Source: Curtobacterium sp. MCSS17_008 (GTDB lineage: Bacteria; Actinomycetota; Actinomycetes; Actinomycetales; Microbacteriaceae). From it: 64,000 nt of DNA. The position numbers and the translations under genes were made by a program. The notes under the pieces are model-generated. The model was given only the letters and a program-made list of their open reading frames with translations, searched no databases and was not told the origin of the DNA. The stretch covers positions 1-64,000 of the forward strand of contig NZ_QKSM01000013.1 in the NCBI RefSeq assembly GCF_003234185.1. The letters are read 5' to 3'. Positions 33,198 through 41,563 of the stretch are shown here, piece by piece (within the stretch, counting starts at the first letter, position 1; every line of letters starts with the position of its first letter).

Positions 33198-34877
33198 TCA
33201 ATCGGTTGGCGCACTCAACGCAGGCGATCCTTCACGCGCGTCGTCCTCTGCTTTCTCCGAGTAGAGCTCGGGCTTCTGCGGTGGCACCGCAGCAGTTTCG
33301 ATGATCATTGGCGCTTCAATCGGGTCCGGTACGCCCTGAAGGCCACTGAAGCGCCGTGCCTGAGTCACAAGACTCCGGTCGAGCGAGCCCGCGAAGGCGT
33401 TGTAGGCGCTAACGGTCTCGTTGATCTTCTTGGACAACTTCGTGAGATGGCTGCCCAGTGTTCCGAGGCGCTTGTGGAGTTCCCGACCAGCATCATGAAT
33501 TTGCTTAGCTTCGCCCGCCAGGCGCTCCTGCTTCCACACGTGACCGACTGTTCGTAACAGGGCAATAAGCGTCGACGGCGTCGCGATTATGACGTTCCGC
33601 TCGAACGCGTGCTCAAAGAGCGACGGGTCCTCGTCTAGTGCTGCGGCGAGGAACGGCTCCGCGGGCACGAACATCACTACAAATTCCGGCGTCCCGTCGA
33701 CTGAATCCCAATATGCCTTAGCCCCGAGATCGTCAATGTGCTTGCGGAGATGGCGTGCATGAGCTGTCAGACGCTCAGCCCGGATACGTTCGTCCTGTGC
33801 TTCTAACGCTTCCAAATAACCACTAAACGCCACTTTTGAATCCACGACTACCTGCTTGCCGCCCACGATTCGCACGATCATGTCCGGTCGGACCAGCCCG
33901 CCGTCCACATTGACCGACTCCTGCTCGGCAAAATCGACGTGATTCACCATGCCCGAAGCTTCTACCACTCGGCGAAGCTGCAGCTCGCCCCACCGCCCGC
34001 GAACTTGAGGGGCGCGCAACGCAGTTACGAGCTGTCGGGTCTCGGATGAAAGTTGCTCAGAAGAACGTCGCATCGTGGCTAGTTGCTCCGTGAGCGCAGC
34101 GTTCGCCTCTCCGCGTGCCTTCTCCGCGTTAGTGACCTCAGCCTTCACGCTGTCGAGTGACTGCGCGATTGGATCCACAAGCTGCTTGACGGCCAACTCG
34201 CGCTGTTCCAACGCCACCTTGTTTGCGTCTTGCGATCGCTTGAATCGCTCGTCAGCTTGCTCCAGGAACTGCCGCGAGTTTACCTCTAGCGCCCGACGAC
34301 TCAGCGTCTCGAATTCATCTGCAATACGCTTCTGATCCGCACGGAGCTGCTCGAGCTGCTCGCCGGCCCGCTGGCGCTCGTCAGCCAAGAGCTTGTCGCC
34401 AAGAGCCTTCACGGCAGCAAGTTCGTCCGCATGGCGCTGGCGTTCTTCCGCTAGCACTCGTTCGGCTCTTTGCTGCGCCTCGCTATGACGCTCTTGGAAT
34501 TCCTGGTCCCGCAGCTTGCCCCGCTCCTCCGCGTCCGCTCGCTCCTGGTTGAGTCGCTCAGTAAACTCCGCCTGCTGGCGGTTTACCTGCGACTCCCACC
34601 TCTCCTCCATGCGCGCCACGTTCCCATCCGCAGCCTGTTGCGCAAGGGCTAAACGGTCCGCACCAGCCGTCCTTTCTTCAAGGACGAGACGCTGGGCTTC
34701 TGATCTCGCGCGATTCCGCTCTGCTTCGAGCGTGCCGAGCTGTGAGCGAAGGACCTGCAGCTCGTTGGTCGCTGACTGGCTGGCCGTTGTGCGACGAGCT
34801 CTCGCGGTGAGTTGGCCAACGAAGAAGGCGAGCACGGCGAGGACGAGTGCCATGACGAGGATCAAGGTGAGCTGCAT
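33198..34877 (-). CDS. rmuC: DNA recombination protein RmuC homologue
   Basis: A 559-aa protein with one N-terminal transmembrane helix (1-25), a long coiled coil (about 40-250, rich in Glu, Arg and Gln) and the RmuC domain (about 275-480): VRGRWGELQLRRVVEASGMV, RPDMIVRIVGGKQVVVDSKV and PEFVVMFVPAEPFLAAAL. RmuC limits recombination at inverted repeats and has a predicted nuclease-like core. It is convergent with hsdR and may belong to the same island. The C-terminus is a disordered acidic tail. Confidence 0.92.
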   Translation of the reverse strand: MQLTLILVMALVLAVLAFFVGQLTARARRTTASQSATNELQVLRSQLGTLEAERNRARSEAQRLVLEERTAGADRLALAQQAADGNVARMEERWESQVNRQQAEFTERLNQERADAEERGKLRDQEFQERHSEAQQRAERVLAEERQRHADELAAVKALGDKLLADERQRAGEQLEQLRADQKRIADEFETLSRRALEVNSRQFLEQADERFKRSQDANKVALEQRELAVKQLVDPIAQSLDSVKAEVTNAEKARGEANAALTEQLATMRRSSEQLSSETRQLVTALRAPQVRGRWGELQLRRVVEASGMVNHVDFAEQESVNVDGGLVRPDMIVRIVGGKQVVVDSKVAFSGYLEALEAQDERIRAERLTAHARHLRKHIDDLGAKAYWDSVDGTPEFVVMFVPAEPFLAAALDEDPSLFEHAFERNVIIATPSTLIALLRTVGHVWKQERLAGEAKQIHDAGRELHKRLGTLGSHLTKLSKKINETVSAYNAFAGSLDRSLVTQARRFSGLQGVPDPIEAPMIIETAAVPPQKPELYSEKAEDDAREGSPALSAPTD

Positions 34878-35354
34878 TCAGGTAGTCCACCACGAACGGC
34901 CGACACTGAGCGTCCTCCACTTCGAGGGGTGCGGTCGCGCAACGCCTATTGCGGTATCGAGTCCCAGCTAGTCGAGCTATTCGAGGGGAAAGGAGCGTGG
35001 TCATGCCGGATTACCGGCGACAGGTCTGGCGACGTGTTGCTTTGCGGTATACCCCAGCGCCACAGTCGCGGCCGGCTGTACGCCTGTGGTTCTAGGGTCC
35101 CCCTCGGGCCTCTGCCACACATCTGTGCGCTGATCTAGAGCTTCAGCGGCGCAACGCGGTGGCGAGGCCCAGTGAGACCGACGTGAAGGCTTGCGCTTCG
35201 CTGCGCACACTCGAGGAACAGGCGAGTGGGCCTGGCACACCGGGTCCGACGCGCCGTGGCTCACACCGCTGCCAAGGAGGAGGCAGGCACGGCGCGGAGT
35301 CGTGCGCTCAGGAGAGTGCACCAGAGATGCACCAAGGACGCGCCTCAAAAGAAG
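34878..35354. other. Gene-free stretch at the island-core junction
   Basis: About 480 bp between rmuC and the tRNA-Ser terminator. One 30-aa frame (35003-35095, MPDYRRQVWRRVALRYTPAP) has a good AAAGGAG site but no recognisable family. No duplicate of the tRNA 3' end was found here. Confidence 0.4.
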
Positions 35355-35380
35355 AAAACCCCCGCGTGAACGGGGGTTTT
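35355..35380 (-). terminator. Terminator of tRNA-Ser
   Basis: AAAACCCCC pairs with GGGGGTTTT around GCGTGAAC. On the minus strand the hairpin is followed by a T-rich run (TTTTCTTCTTTTG), as for an intrinsic terminator directly after the tRNA. Confidence 0.85.
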
Positions 35381-35383
35381 CTG

Positions 35384-35473
35384 TGGCGGTACCGGTGGGA
35401 TTTGAACCCACGGTGGAGTTGCCCCCACACATGTTTTCGAGACATGCTCCTTAGGCCGCTCGGACACGGTACC
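35384..35473 (-). tRNA. tRNA-Ser (anticodon CGA)
   Basis: A complete class II tRNA of 90 nt including an encoded CCA. Acceptor GGTACCG pairs with CGGTACC. The anticodon stem CATGT/ACATG holds loop CTCGAAA (anticodon CGA, codon UCG). A long variable arm (GTGGGGGCAACTCCAC) and TTCAAAT T-loop are present. Confidence 0.97.
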
Positions 35474-35614
35474 GGGATCGAGTTTACACGATCCGGGAGG
35501 CGCTCCTGACCACCGCCCGTCGACTCCCCTGCACAGGCGGTGCCGTCTGCGTGGCCCTCCACCGGTCAGGCGCAGCAGAGTTCGCGACGAGCCTGTCCGC
35601 GTACGGTCTGCGGC

Positions 35615-36628
35615 ATGAAGACCCGCTCCCTCGTCGCCCTGCTCACGTCCGTCATCGGTGGCCTCGCCGTGGTGGGTGGCGGTGCGTTCGGTGCTCGTGC
35701 GGGCATCCGGGGTCAACGAGCGGCATCGCAGCGCGTGGTCGACATGCTCCCCGTGCACGCCGACTGGTGGCGGGAGCGCCTGCAGCACGAGGGCCAGCTG
35801 ACCTACCTGGCGATCGGCGATTCAGCGGCCCAGGGCGTCGGCGCGACCACTCCGGGGCGCGGGTACGTCGGGCTGCTCGCCCGTCGCATCCGACACCGAT
35901 CCCGCATGTCCGTCCGCGTCGTGAACCTCAGCGTGTCCGGCGCGACGACGTGGGGCGCGAAGAAGGACCAACTCCCGAAGTTGCGGAACTACGCGCCCGA
36001 CGTCTGCACGGTGTCGATCGGCGCGAACGACATCGCCGACTTCCACCCGGACAAGTTCGAGCGGAACATCCGAGAGATCTACAGCGCGGTCCCGTCGCAC
36101 GCGATCGTCGCCGAACTGCCGTGCATGTTCGTGCCGGACCGGGAGCGCAAGGTGGCCGTTGCGAACGAGATCGTGCACCGGGTCGCCGACGAGCTCGGGC
36201 TGACGGTGGCACCGCTGCACGTCATCACGAAGCGGGTCGGGCTGCGCCGGACGTTCTTCAACAGCTACGGCGACCTGTTCCACCCGAACGACCGCGGGTA
36301 CGAGATCTGGGCGAGCGCCTTCGAGCCGGCGGTCGACGCCCGCGTGGACACGGTCGCGGCGATCCGCCACTACCTCTCCGCGCGCGAGGCCGAGGACCTC
36401 GGGTCCGAGGCCGGCGCCGTCGCGAGCGCCCGCGCCGAGCAGGACTCCGAGCACGCGGCCGAGTTCGAGCACGGTGAGCGCCCGGGCCGGGTCGAGCGCC
36501 TGCGGCAGCGGATGACGGGCGGAATCCCCCTGCCGTACGAACGGGACCACGAGCAGGGGCGACAGCAGGGCCACGAGCGGCAGCAGCACCACGGGCGGCA
36601 GCACGGTGATGTCGGCGGACCGGCCTAG
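35615..36628 (+). CDS. SGNH/GDSL-type hydrolase
   Basis: A 337-aa protein with a short N-terminal hydrophobic segment (LVALLTSVIGGLAVVGGG), possibly a signal or anchor. SGNH blocks are present: YLAIGDSAAQGVG (Ser nucleophile), LSVSGATTWG (Gly), VSIGANDIAD (Asn) and DLFHPNDRGYEIW (Asp-His). It likely hydrolyses esters of lipids or cell-wall groups. The C-terminal 80 residues are disordered and His/Gln-rich. TACGGT ends 7 nt before ATG 35615 (leaderless). Confidence 0.88.
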   Translation: MKTRSLVALLTSVIGGLAVVGGGAFGARAGIRGQRAASQRVVDMLPVHADWWRERLQHEGQLTYLAIGDSAAQGVGATTPGRGYVGLLARRIRHRSRMSVRVVNLSVSGATTWGAKKDQLPKLRNYAPDVCTVSIGANDIADFHPDKFERNIREIYSAVPSHAIVAELPCMFVPDRERKVAVANEIVHRVADELGLTVAPLHVITKRVGLRRTFFNSYGDLFHPNDRGYEIWASAFEPAVDARVDTVAAIRHYLSAREAEDLGSEAGAVASARAEQDSEHAAEFEHGERPGRVERLRQRMTGGIPLPYERDHEQGRQQGHERQQHHGRQHGDVGGPA

Positions 36629-36631
36629 CCT
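36626..36631 (+). promoter_or_regulatory. -10 box of the radA leaderless promoter
   Basis: TAGCCT ends 6 nt before the radA ATG; its first base overlaps the stop codon of the SGNH gene. Confidence 0.55.
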
Positions 36632-36637
36632 CGAGCC

Positions 36638-37999
36638 ATGGCGCGCACCCAGTCCCTCTACCGCTGCACCGAGTGCGGGTGGACCAGCATCAAGTGGGTC
36701 GGCCGCTGCGGCGAGTGCCAGGCGTGGGGCACCGTCGAGGACACGACGGCAGCCGCGGCGAGCACCCGTGGCACGGCTGCCGTCTCCGTCGCCGACACCC
36801 GGGTAGCGCGGCCGATCACCGAGGCCCGGGGCACCGCGGTCCAGCGGTGGAACACCGGCATCGGCGAGTTCGACCGCGTACTTGGCGGCGGCATCGTGCC
36901 CGGGGCCGCCGTGCTCCTGTCCGGTGAGCCGGGCGTGGGCAAGTCGACGCTGCTGCTCGAGGTCGCCTCGCGGGCGGCGGCGACCGGCAAGCGCGTCCTG
37001 TACGTCAGCGCCGAGGAGTCCGTCGACCAGGTCCGGCTCCGCGCCGAGCGCACGAACGCCATGCACGACCAGCTCTACCTGGCGAGCGAGGTCGACCTCG
37101 GCGTCATCCTCGGGCAGATCGACCAGGTGCAGCCCGACCTGGTGATCGCCGACTCCGTGCAGACGATCTCGTCGAGCACGGTCGACGGCATCGCCGGTGG
37201 GACCTCGCAGGTGCGCGAGGTCGCCTCCACGCTCATCCGGGTGGCGAAGGAGCGGTCGCTCCCGGTCCTCATCGTCGGACACGTCACGAAGGACGGCACG
37301 ATCGCCGGCCCCCGGCTGCTCGAACACCTGGTCGACGTCGTGTGCCACTTCGAGGGCGACCGGCAGACCGCACTGCGCTTCGTCCGCGCCCTGAAGAACC
37401 GCTTCGGCCCGACGGACGAGGTCGGGTGCTTCGACATGGCCGGCGACGGCATCCACGAGGTCCCCGACCCGAGCGGCCTGTTCATGTCCCGGAACGGCAC
37501 CCCGGTGTCCGGCACGTGCGTCACCGTCGCGCTCGAGGGGCGCCGAGCGCTCCCGGTCGAGGTGCAGGCGCTCGTCGTGCCGAGCTCGGCGCCGCAGCCG
37601 CGCCGGGTCGTCAACGGGGTCGACTCGTCACGCGTGGCCATGCTGCTCGCGGTCCTCGAACGACGGGCCGGCCTGAAGCTCTCCGACGCGGACGTCTACG
37701 TGTCCACGGTCGGCGGGATGAAGCTCACCGAGCCCGGCGCCGACCTGGCGATCGCACTGGCCTTGGCGAGTGCCGCGCGCGACCGCCCGTACCCGCACAC
37801 GCTCGCGGCGGTGGGCGAGATCAGCCTCGCCGGCGAGATCCGTCCGGCGACCGGGGCGAAGCAGCGTGCGAACGAGGCCTCGCGGCTCGGCTTCACGACC
37901 GTCCTCGGCGCGGATGCCGAGCACCTGCGCGAGGCGCTGCGGGTCGCGTTCTCGCTCACGCAGTCCGTCCGGGAACGCGAGCTCGACCGAGCGTTCTGA
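36638..37999 (+). CDS. radA: DNA repair protein RadA/Sms
   Basis: A 453-aa RecA-like branch migration ATPase. A zinc finger (Cys10, Cys13, Cys24, Cys27), Walker A GEPGVGKST, the RadA-specific LKNRFGPTDEVG and a C-terminal Lon-protease-like domain (VYVSTVGGMKLTEPGADLAI) are all present. It processes recombination intermediates. Length is normal. Start at ATG 36638 from a leaderless promoter. Confidence 0.97.
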   Translation: MARTQSLYRCTECGWTSIKWVGRCGECQAWGTVEDTTAAAASTRGTAAVSVADTRVARPITEARGTAVQRWNTGIGEFDRVLGGGIVPGAAVLLSGEPGVGKSTLLLEVASRAAATGKRVLYVSAEESVDQVRLRAERTNAMHDQLYLASEVDLGVILGQIDQVQPDLVIADSVQTISSSTVDGIAGGTSQVREVASTLIRVAKERSLPVLIVGHVTKDGTIAGPRLLEHLVDVVCHFEGDRQTALRFVRALKNRFGPTDEVGCFDMAGDGIHEVPDPSGLFMSRNGTPVSGTCVTVALEGRRALPVEVQALVVPSSAPQPRRVVNGVDSSRVAMLLAVLERRAGLKLSDADVYVSTVGGMKLTEPGADLAIALALASAARDRPYPHTLAAVGEISLAGEIRPATGAKQRANEASRLGFTTVLGADAEHLREALRVAFSLTQSVRERELDRAF

Positions 38000-38128
38000 C
38001 GGGCCCGAGCGCCCAGCGCGAGCCGCGTTCTGACGGGCCCGCGCGCCTACTACGAGCCGCGTTCAGACAGCCACGAGCGTCCAGCGCGAGCCGTGCTCTG
38101 ACGGGCACGAGCGCCCGAGGGAGCCGGA
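37993..38128 (+). repeat. 34-bp degenerate tandem repeats starting in the radA stop codon
   Basis: Four head-to-tail units begin at 37993, 38027, 38061 and 38095. Each starts with GTTCTGAC or a one-base variant and continues GGGC...GAGCGCCCAGCGCGAGC. The first unit includes the last radA codons and its TGA. Confidence 0.85.
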
Positions 38129-38185
38129 CGACGGTGGTGACCCGCGCCTCCAGGCCGACCGGAGCCACCGATGCGACCGGTGCGA

Positions 38186-38569
38186 CTAGGCGCGGAGCGC
38201 CGCCAGCAGGTCCGAAGGGGTCGCCTGCATGGTGTGCGAACCAGCGATGTCGAAGAACACGCCCTCGAGCGAATCGAGGTGCGCGGCCAGGAACTCCTCG
38301 AGCCGCGGCCCGTCGTAGACCATGACCTGCCGGATCTTCTCGTCCGGCACCATCGCGGTGTAGGCGTCCGCCGACGAGAAGAGCAGCAGGATGCGCTTGT
38401 CCGAGCCCTCACGGCCGAACACCCGGACCTCCATGTCCTTCTTGCCGGTGACCAGCCGGGGGACGATCACGATGTCGTTCCGCAGCGCGAACGCGACCGC
38501 GGCGACGTCCTGCTTCGCGAGGGCCTCCTCGAGCTGCTCGCTCCGGAAGCGCTGTTCCTTGTCTGCCAT
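38186..38569 (-). CDS. SseB-like family protein
   Basis: A 127-aa protein starting MADKEQRFRSEQLEEALAKQ. The block DIVIVPRLVTGKKDMEVRVF followed by RILLLFSSADAYTAM resembles the SseB N-terminal domain, a small alpha/beta fold of unclear function. TAGGGG sits just before ATG 38569 and no Shine-Dalgarno is seen. It converges on radA. Confidence 0.7.
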   Translation of the reverse strand: MADKEQRFRSEQLEEALAKQDVAAVAFALRNDIVIVPRLVTGKKDMEVRVFGREGSDKRILLLFSSADAYTAMVPDEKIRQVMVYDGPRLEEFLAAHLDSLEGVFFDIAGSHTMQATPSDLLAALRA

Positions 38570-38915
38570 CGCCCCTAGTCCACCAGATGATCCTGCGTCG
38601 GGCGACCAGGCGCGACGTCCGCGGATCCCGTGATCATCCACAGAAGTCCGTTCTGGCTCTTCCATTGCAGCCACAGCACGGTAGGTTGGTCATAACCGCT
38701 CCGGCGGGAGTCCATCGTTCTTCTGGTGCTCCGCACCTTCGAGCGCCATCGGTCACTGACCTTCCCAGGTCGCCTGGCCCCGAACCCGTCCCGCCGGTCC
38801 ATGCCCGCGGGACGCACTGATCCGACGACATCCGTCGGCGGATCGGCGGCAGCAAGTGCCGTCCCGCAAGAACAGGCACGAACGTCGCCTGGCAAGAAAG
38901 TTAAGGAACGCCATC
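38570..38915. other. Gene-free leader region upstream of the cold shock gene
   Basis: About 345 bp. A weak promoter (TTCCAT, then TAGGTT at 38682) would give a 5' leader of about 225 nt for the cold shock gene, as is usual for thermosensing csp leaders (inference). Open frames here have no support. Confidence 0.35.
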
Positions 38916-39122
38916 ATGGCAACTGGGACCGTCAAGTGGTTCAACAACGAAAAGGGCTTCGGCTTCATCGCTCCGGACGACGGCAGCGCTGACGTCTTCG
39001 CGCACTTCTCCGCGATCTCGGGCAACGGCTACAAGTCGCTCGAAGAGAACCAGAAGGTGGAGTTCGAGATCACCGAGGGCCGCAAGGGCCCGCAGGCCGA
39101 GAACATCTCGGTCATCGGCTGA
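38916..39122 (+). CDS. cspA: Cold shock protein (CspA family)
   Basis: A 68-aa single OB-fold RNA chaperone with both RNA-binding motifs: [17 protein letters not shown] (RNP1) and VFAHFSAI (RNP2). ATG 38916 follows TTAAGGAACG. The same frame is open upstream to a GTG at 38856, giving a basic 20-residue extension, but the strong site and family length favour 38916. A terminator-like hairpin follows. Confidence 0.96.
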   Translation: MATGTVKWFNNEKGFGFIAPDDGSADVFAHFSAISGNGYKSLEENQKVEFEITEGRKGPQAENISVIG

Positions 39123-39135
39123 CCTCAACTGCTCG

Positions 39136-39171
39136 GAACGGGCTCGTCGTCTTCGGACGGCGGGCCCGTTC
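39136..39171 (+). terminator. Hairpin terminator after cspA
   Basis: GAACGGGC pairs with GCCCGTTC, extended by CGTC/GACGG around a TCTTCG loop, 13 bp after the cspA stop. No T-run. Confidence 0.65.
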
Positions 39172-39253
39172 GCTGTCTGCAGGAACAGTGACGGAGTGCA
39201 CCGACCTGTTCACCGGCGAACCGCCAGCACCGGGACCGGACAGCCCCACGCCG

Positions 39254-39274
39254 ATTGCTAGACAACCTAGCGAT
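39254..39274. promoter_or_regulatory. Operator-like inverted repeat
   Basis: ATTGCTAG-ACAAC-CTAGCGAT is an inverted repeat with one mismatch. It lies 7 bp upstream of the -10 box TACCGT (39281) of the small gene at 39293, the usual place for a repressor site. Confidence 0.5.
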
Positions 39275-39292
39275 CTGTCGTACCGTTGACGG

Positions 39293-39409
39293 ATGACTTC
39301 CCCACACCCCGGACCGGAAGACAGGGAACAGCCCTTCGACGTCGACGAGTTCCTCACCGACTTCCTGACGGGCCTGAGCCCCGACAGCCCCGAAGAACAG
39401 GGTCTCTAG
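39293..39409 (+). CDS. Small acidic hypothetical protein
   Basis: A 38-aa acidic peptide: MTSPHPGPEDREQPFDVDEF followed by LTDFLTGLSPDSPEEQGL. TACCGT ends exactly 6 nt before the ATG, giving a leaderless message, and an operator-like dyad lies just upstream. These signals support a real, regulated small gene. Function unknown. Confidence 0.5.
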   Translation: MTSPHPGPEDREQPFDVDEFLTDFLTGLSPDSPEEQGL

Positions 39410-39523
39410 CCCGGACACGCCCAACCGCTCCGGGCTCTACCCCGTACACGCCCAGCCGCTCCGGCCCGCGCCACGTCCGGGACGACCGTCACCCGGTTCC
39501 GACGACGCAGCGCACACCTCGCG

Positions 39524-40228
39524 TCAGTTGAGGACGAACTGCGCCGACTCCTTCGACTCCAGGTCCCCCACCGCGACCTGCAGGTGGTAGCTAGCGCCAC
39601 CCCCGGTGACCGACGGCCGCGACGAGTCGCACGTGGTGGTCGACGAGCGGGTGCGGTCCCACGCGATCGGCGGCGTCGTGAGCTCCTGACCCGCCTTGAT
39701 CGTGACGTCCTGGTTCGTCCCACCGGTCTGGCAGTCCTTCGACGACCAGTACTGCTCCTCGCCGGAACTGATCGTCAGGACCTGCTGCGCCGACCCGAGG
39801 TCCATGTGGCAGTCGTCCGACCCGGTGTTCTTGATCGACATCGCGATCTGCGGGTCCTCGGTCGGACCGTAGGTGCTCTTGTCGACCACGGGGGTGAGCT
39901 CGATCTGGTCCTTCGAGCAGGTCGCGGCGTCGCCGGAGCCGGAGCCAGAACCGGAACCGGAGCCGTCCCCGGACGCGGCCCCGGACGGCGACGCCGACGC
40001 GGACGGCGCACCCGCCGGGGTCGAGCCGGACGATGCCGCGGAGTCCGACCCGGAGGAAGCGGACGCCGACGCTCCCGGCGCGGACGCCGACGACGCCCCG
40101 TTCCCGCGTCCGACGACGATCAGCACGACCACCACGACGATGAGCAGCAGCACGCCGACGACGAGCGCGCGACGGCGCCAGTAGACACCGGGCGACTGGG
40201 GTCCGACGGGGTGGCGGAACGACGACAT
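39524..40228 (-). CDS. Membrane-anchored Ser-rich protein
   Basis: A 234-aa protein: one N-terminal transmembrane helix (LVVGVLLLIVVVVVLIVVG), a ~60-residue Ser/Ala/Gly linker, and an extracytoplasmic beta-domain (about 105-234) with two probable disulfide cysteines (DDCHM and SSKDCQTGG). The domain resembles DUF4232-like or Ig-like folds; not certain. ATG 40228 lies 6 nt after TACCCT (leaderless). Confidence 0.7.
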   Translation of the reverse strand: MSSFRHPVGPQSPGVYWRRRALVVGVLLLIVVVVVLIVVGRGNGASSASAPGASASASSGSDSAASSGSTPAGAPSASASPSGAASGDGSGSGSGSGSGDAATCSKDQIELTPVVDKSTYGPTEDPQIAMSIKNTGSDDCHMDLGSAQQVLTISSGEEQYWSSKDCQTGGTNQDVTIKAGQELTTPPIAWDRTRSSTTTCDSSRPSVTGGGASYHLQVAVGDLESKESAQFVLN

Positions 40229-40318
40229 GCGCAAAGGGTAGGGCGAACCCGCCGCCCGGTCGCGGCGCGACGCCGAGGCGTCCCCGAAAGCGTCAGAGGA
40301 TCCCCAGCCGAGGGACGG

Positions 40319-40861
40319 TCAGAGGATCTTCAACATGCGGGTGTTGCCGAGTGTGTTCGGCTTCACCCGGGCCAGGTCGAGGAACTCCGCGACCCCCTCG
40401 TCCGACGAGCGCACGAGTTCGGCGTACACGTCGGGCGAGACGACCTGCTCGCCGATCTCCAGGTACCCGTGCTTGGCGAAGAACTCGACCTCGAAGGTCA
40501 GGCAGAAGATCCGCGCGACCCCGAGCTCGCGGGCGTCGTGCTCGAGCGCCTCGAGCATGCGGTGCCCGACGCGCTTGTGGATCCAGTCGGCGTCGAGCGC
40601 GAGCGTGCGCACCTCGGCGATGTCGTCCCAGAACACCGCGAGGGCACCGCAGCCGATCGGCACGCCGTCCGGCCCCTCGGCGATCCGGAACTGCTGGATC
40701 GAACCGTAGAGCGCGACGTTCTCCTTGCCGAGCAGGATGCGCCGGTCGACGTACGGGGCGATGAGTCGCTGGATGTGCGGCACGTCGGACGCGAGCGCCG
40801 GTCGCACCCGGATCCCGTGCTCGTCCCGCTCGTCGAACGCGTGCTTCCCGTGTCCCGTCAT
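40319..40861 (-). CDS. argA: Amino-acid N-acetyltransferase (short ArgA, N-acetylglutamate synthase)
   Basis: A 180-aa GNAT protein matching the actinobacterial short N-acetylglutamate synthase. Hallmarks are IRVRPALASDVPHIQRLI, GCGALAVFWDDIAEVRTLAL (acetyl-CoA motif region), FCLTFEVEFFAKHGY and the end EFLDLARVKPNTLGNTRML. It acetylates glutamate as the first step of arginine biosynthesis. ATG 40861 follows CGGGAGG closely. No arg genes are nearby, as is common for this form. Confidence 0.88.
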   Translation of the reverse strand: MTGHGKHAFDERDEHGIRVRPALASDVPHIQRLIAPYVDRRILLGKENVALYGSIQQFRIAEGPDGVPIGCGALAVFWDDIAEVRTLALDADWIHKRVGHRMLEALEHDARELGVARIFCLTFEVEFFAKHGYLEIGEQVVSPDVYAELVRSSDEGVAEFLDLARVKPNTLGNTRMLKIL

Positions 40862-40992
40862 CCTCCCGAGCATAGAGCGCGAGCATGCGTCATCCCGGGC
40901 CCGCAGGGGGACACGGCCCCTGGAGGTCGCCCAGGCTGACAGGCCTACCGTCCAACGGGAAACCGAGAGCACGACGAAACGAAGGAGCGAAC

Positions 40993-41445
40993 ATGCCCCA
41001 GATCATCGAGACCGTCGACGTCAACGTCCCGGTCCGTCAGGCGTACGACCAGTGGACCCGGTTCGAGGAGTTCCCCACGTTCCTCGACGAGGTCGAGAAG
41101 ATCGTCCAGGTCGACGACAAGACCACCGACTGGACCGTCAAGGTCGCCGGTCAGGAGCGCGACTTCCGCGCCGTCATCTCCGAGCAGCACCCCGACGAGC
41201 GCGTCGCGTGGACCGTCAAGGACGGCGAGGTCGAGCACGCCGGCGTCGTGACCTTCCACAAGCTCTCGGACACCGAGACCCGCGTCACCGCGCAGATCGA
41301 CTGGGAGCCGACCGGCCTCCTCGAGAAGCTTGGTTCCGCCGTGGGCGTCGGTGGTCACGCCGTGAAGAAGGACCTGCAGAACTACAAGGAGCGCGTCGAG
41401 AACGCCCCGACCGAGCCGGGCTGGCGCGGCGACGTCCAGGCCTAG
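40993..41445 (+). CDS. SRPBCC-family (polyketide cyclase-like) protein
   Basis: A 150-aa START-like fold protein: IETVDVNVPVRQAYDQWTRF, FPTFLDEVEKIVQVDD and a C-terminal helix KKDLQNYKERVEN. These proteins bind hydrophobic ligands; in actinobacteria this type is often stress-induced. ATG 40993 has GAAGGAG. It ends 17 bp before a long palindromic terminator. Confidence 0.88.
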   Translation: MPQIIETVDVNVPVRQAYDQWTRFEEFPTFLDEVEKIVQVDDKTTDWTVKVAGQERDFRAVISEQHPDERVAWTVKDGEVEHAGVVTFHKLSDTETRVTAQIDWEPTGLLEKLGSAVGVGGHAVKKDLQNYKERVENAPTEPGWRGDVQA

Positions 41446-41462
41446 GACACTCCGCACAGACT

Positions 41463-41510
41463 GACGGACGGGAGGCACGGTGCCAGCTGGCACCGTGCCT
41501 CCCGTCCGTC
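41463..41510 (+). terminator. Perfect 48-bp palindromic terminator (family copy 1)
   Basis: Two 24-bp arms beginning GACGGACGGGAGGCACGGTG with no loop, 17 bp after the SRPBCC stop codon. It shares the GACGGACGGGAGGC word with the copies at 42754 and 48641. No U-tract. Confidence 0.8.
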
Positions 41511-41563
41511 TGTGTCTGTGTCCACTCCGCCGCCGCGCACGTCACGCTGGCAGAGTGGGCGGC

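Noticed and set aside
35003-35095. 30-aa basic peptide with a good ribosome binding site
   Set aside because: Too short and without any resemblance or context; mentioned only under the gene-free stretch.
38856-38915. N-terminal basic extension of the cold shock protein from GTG 38856
   Set aside because: The ATG at 38916 has a good ribosome binding site and gives the normal family length.
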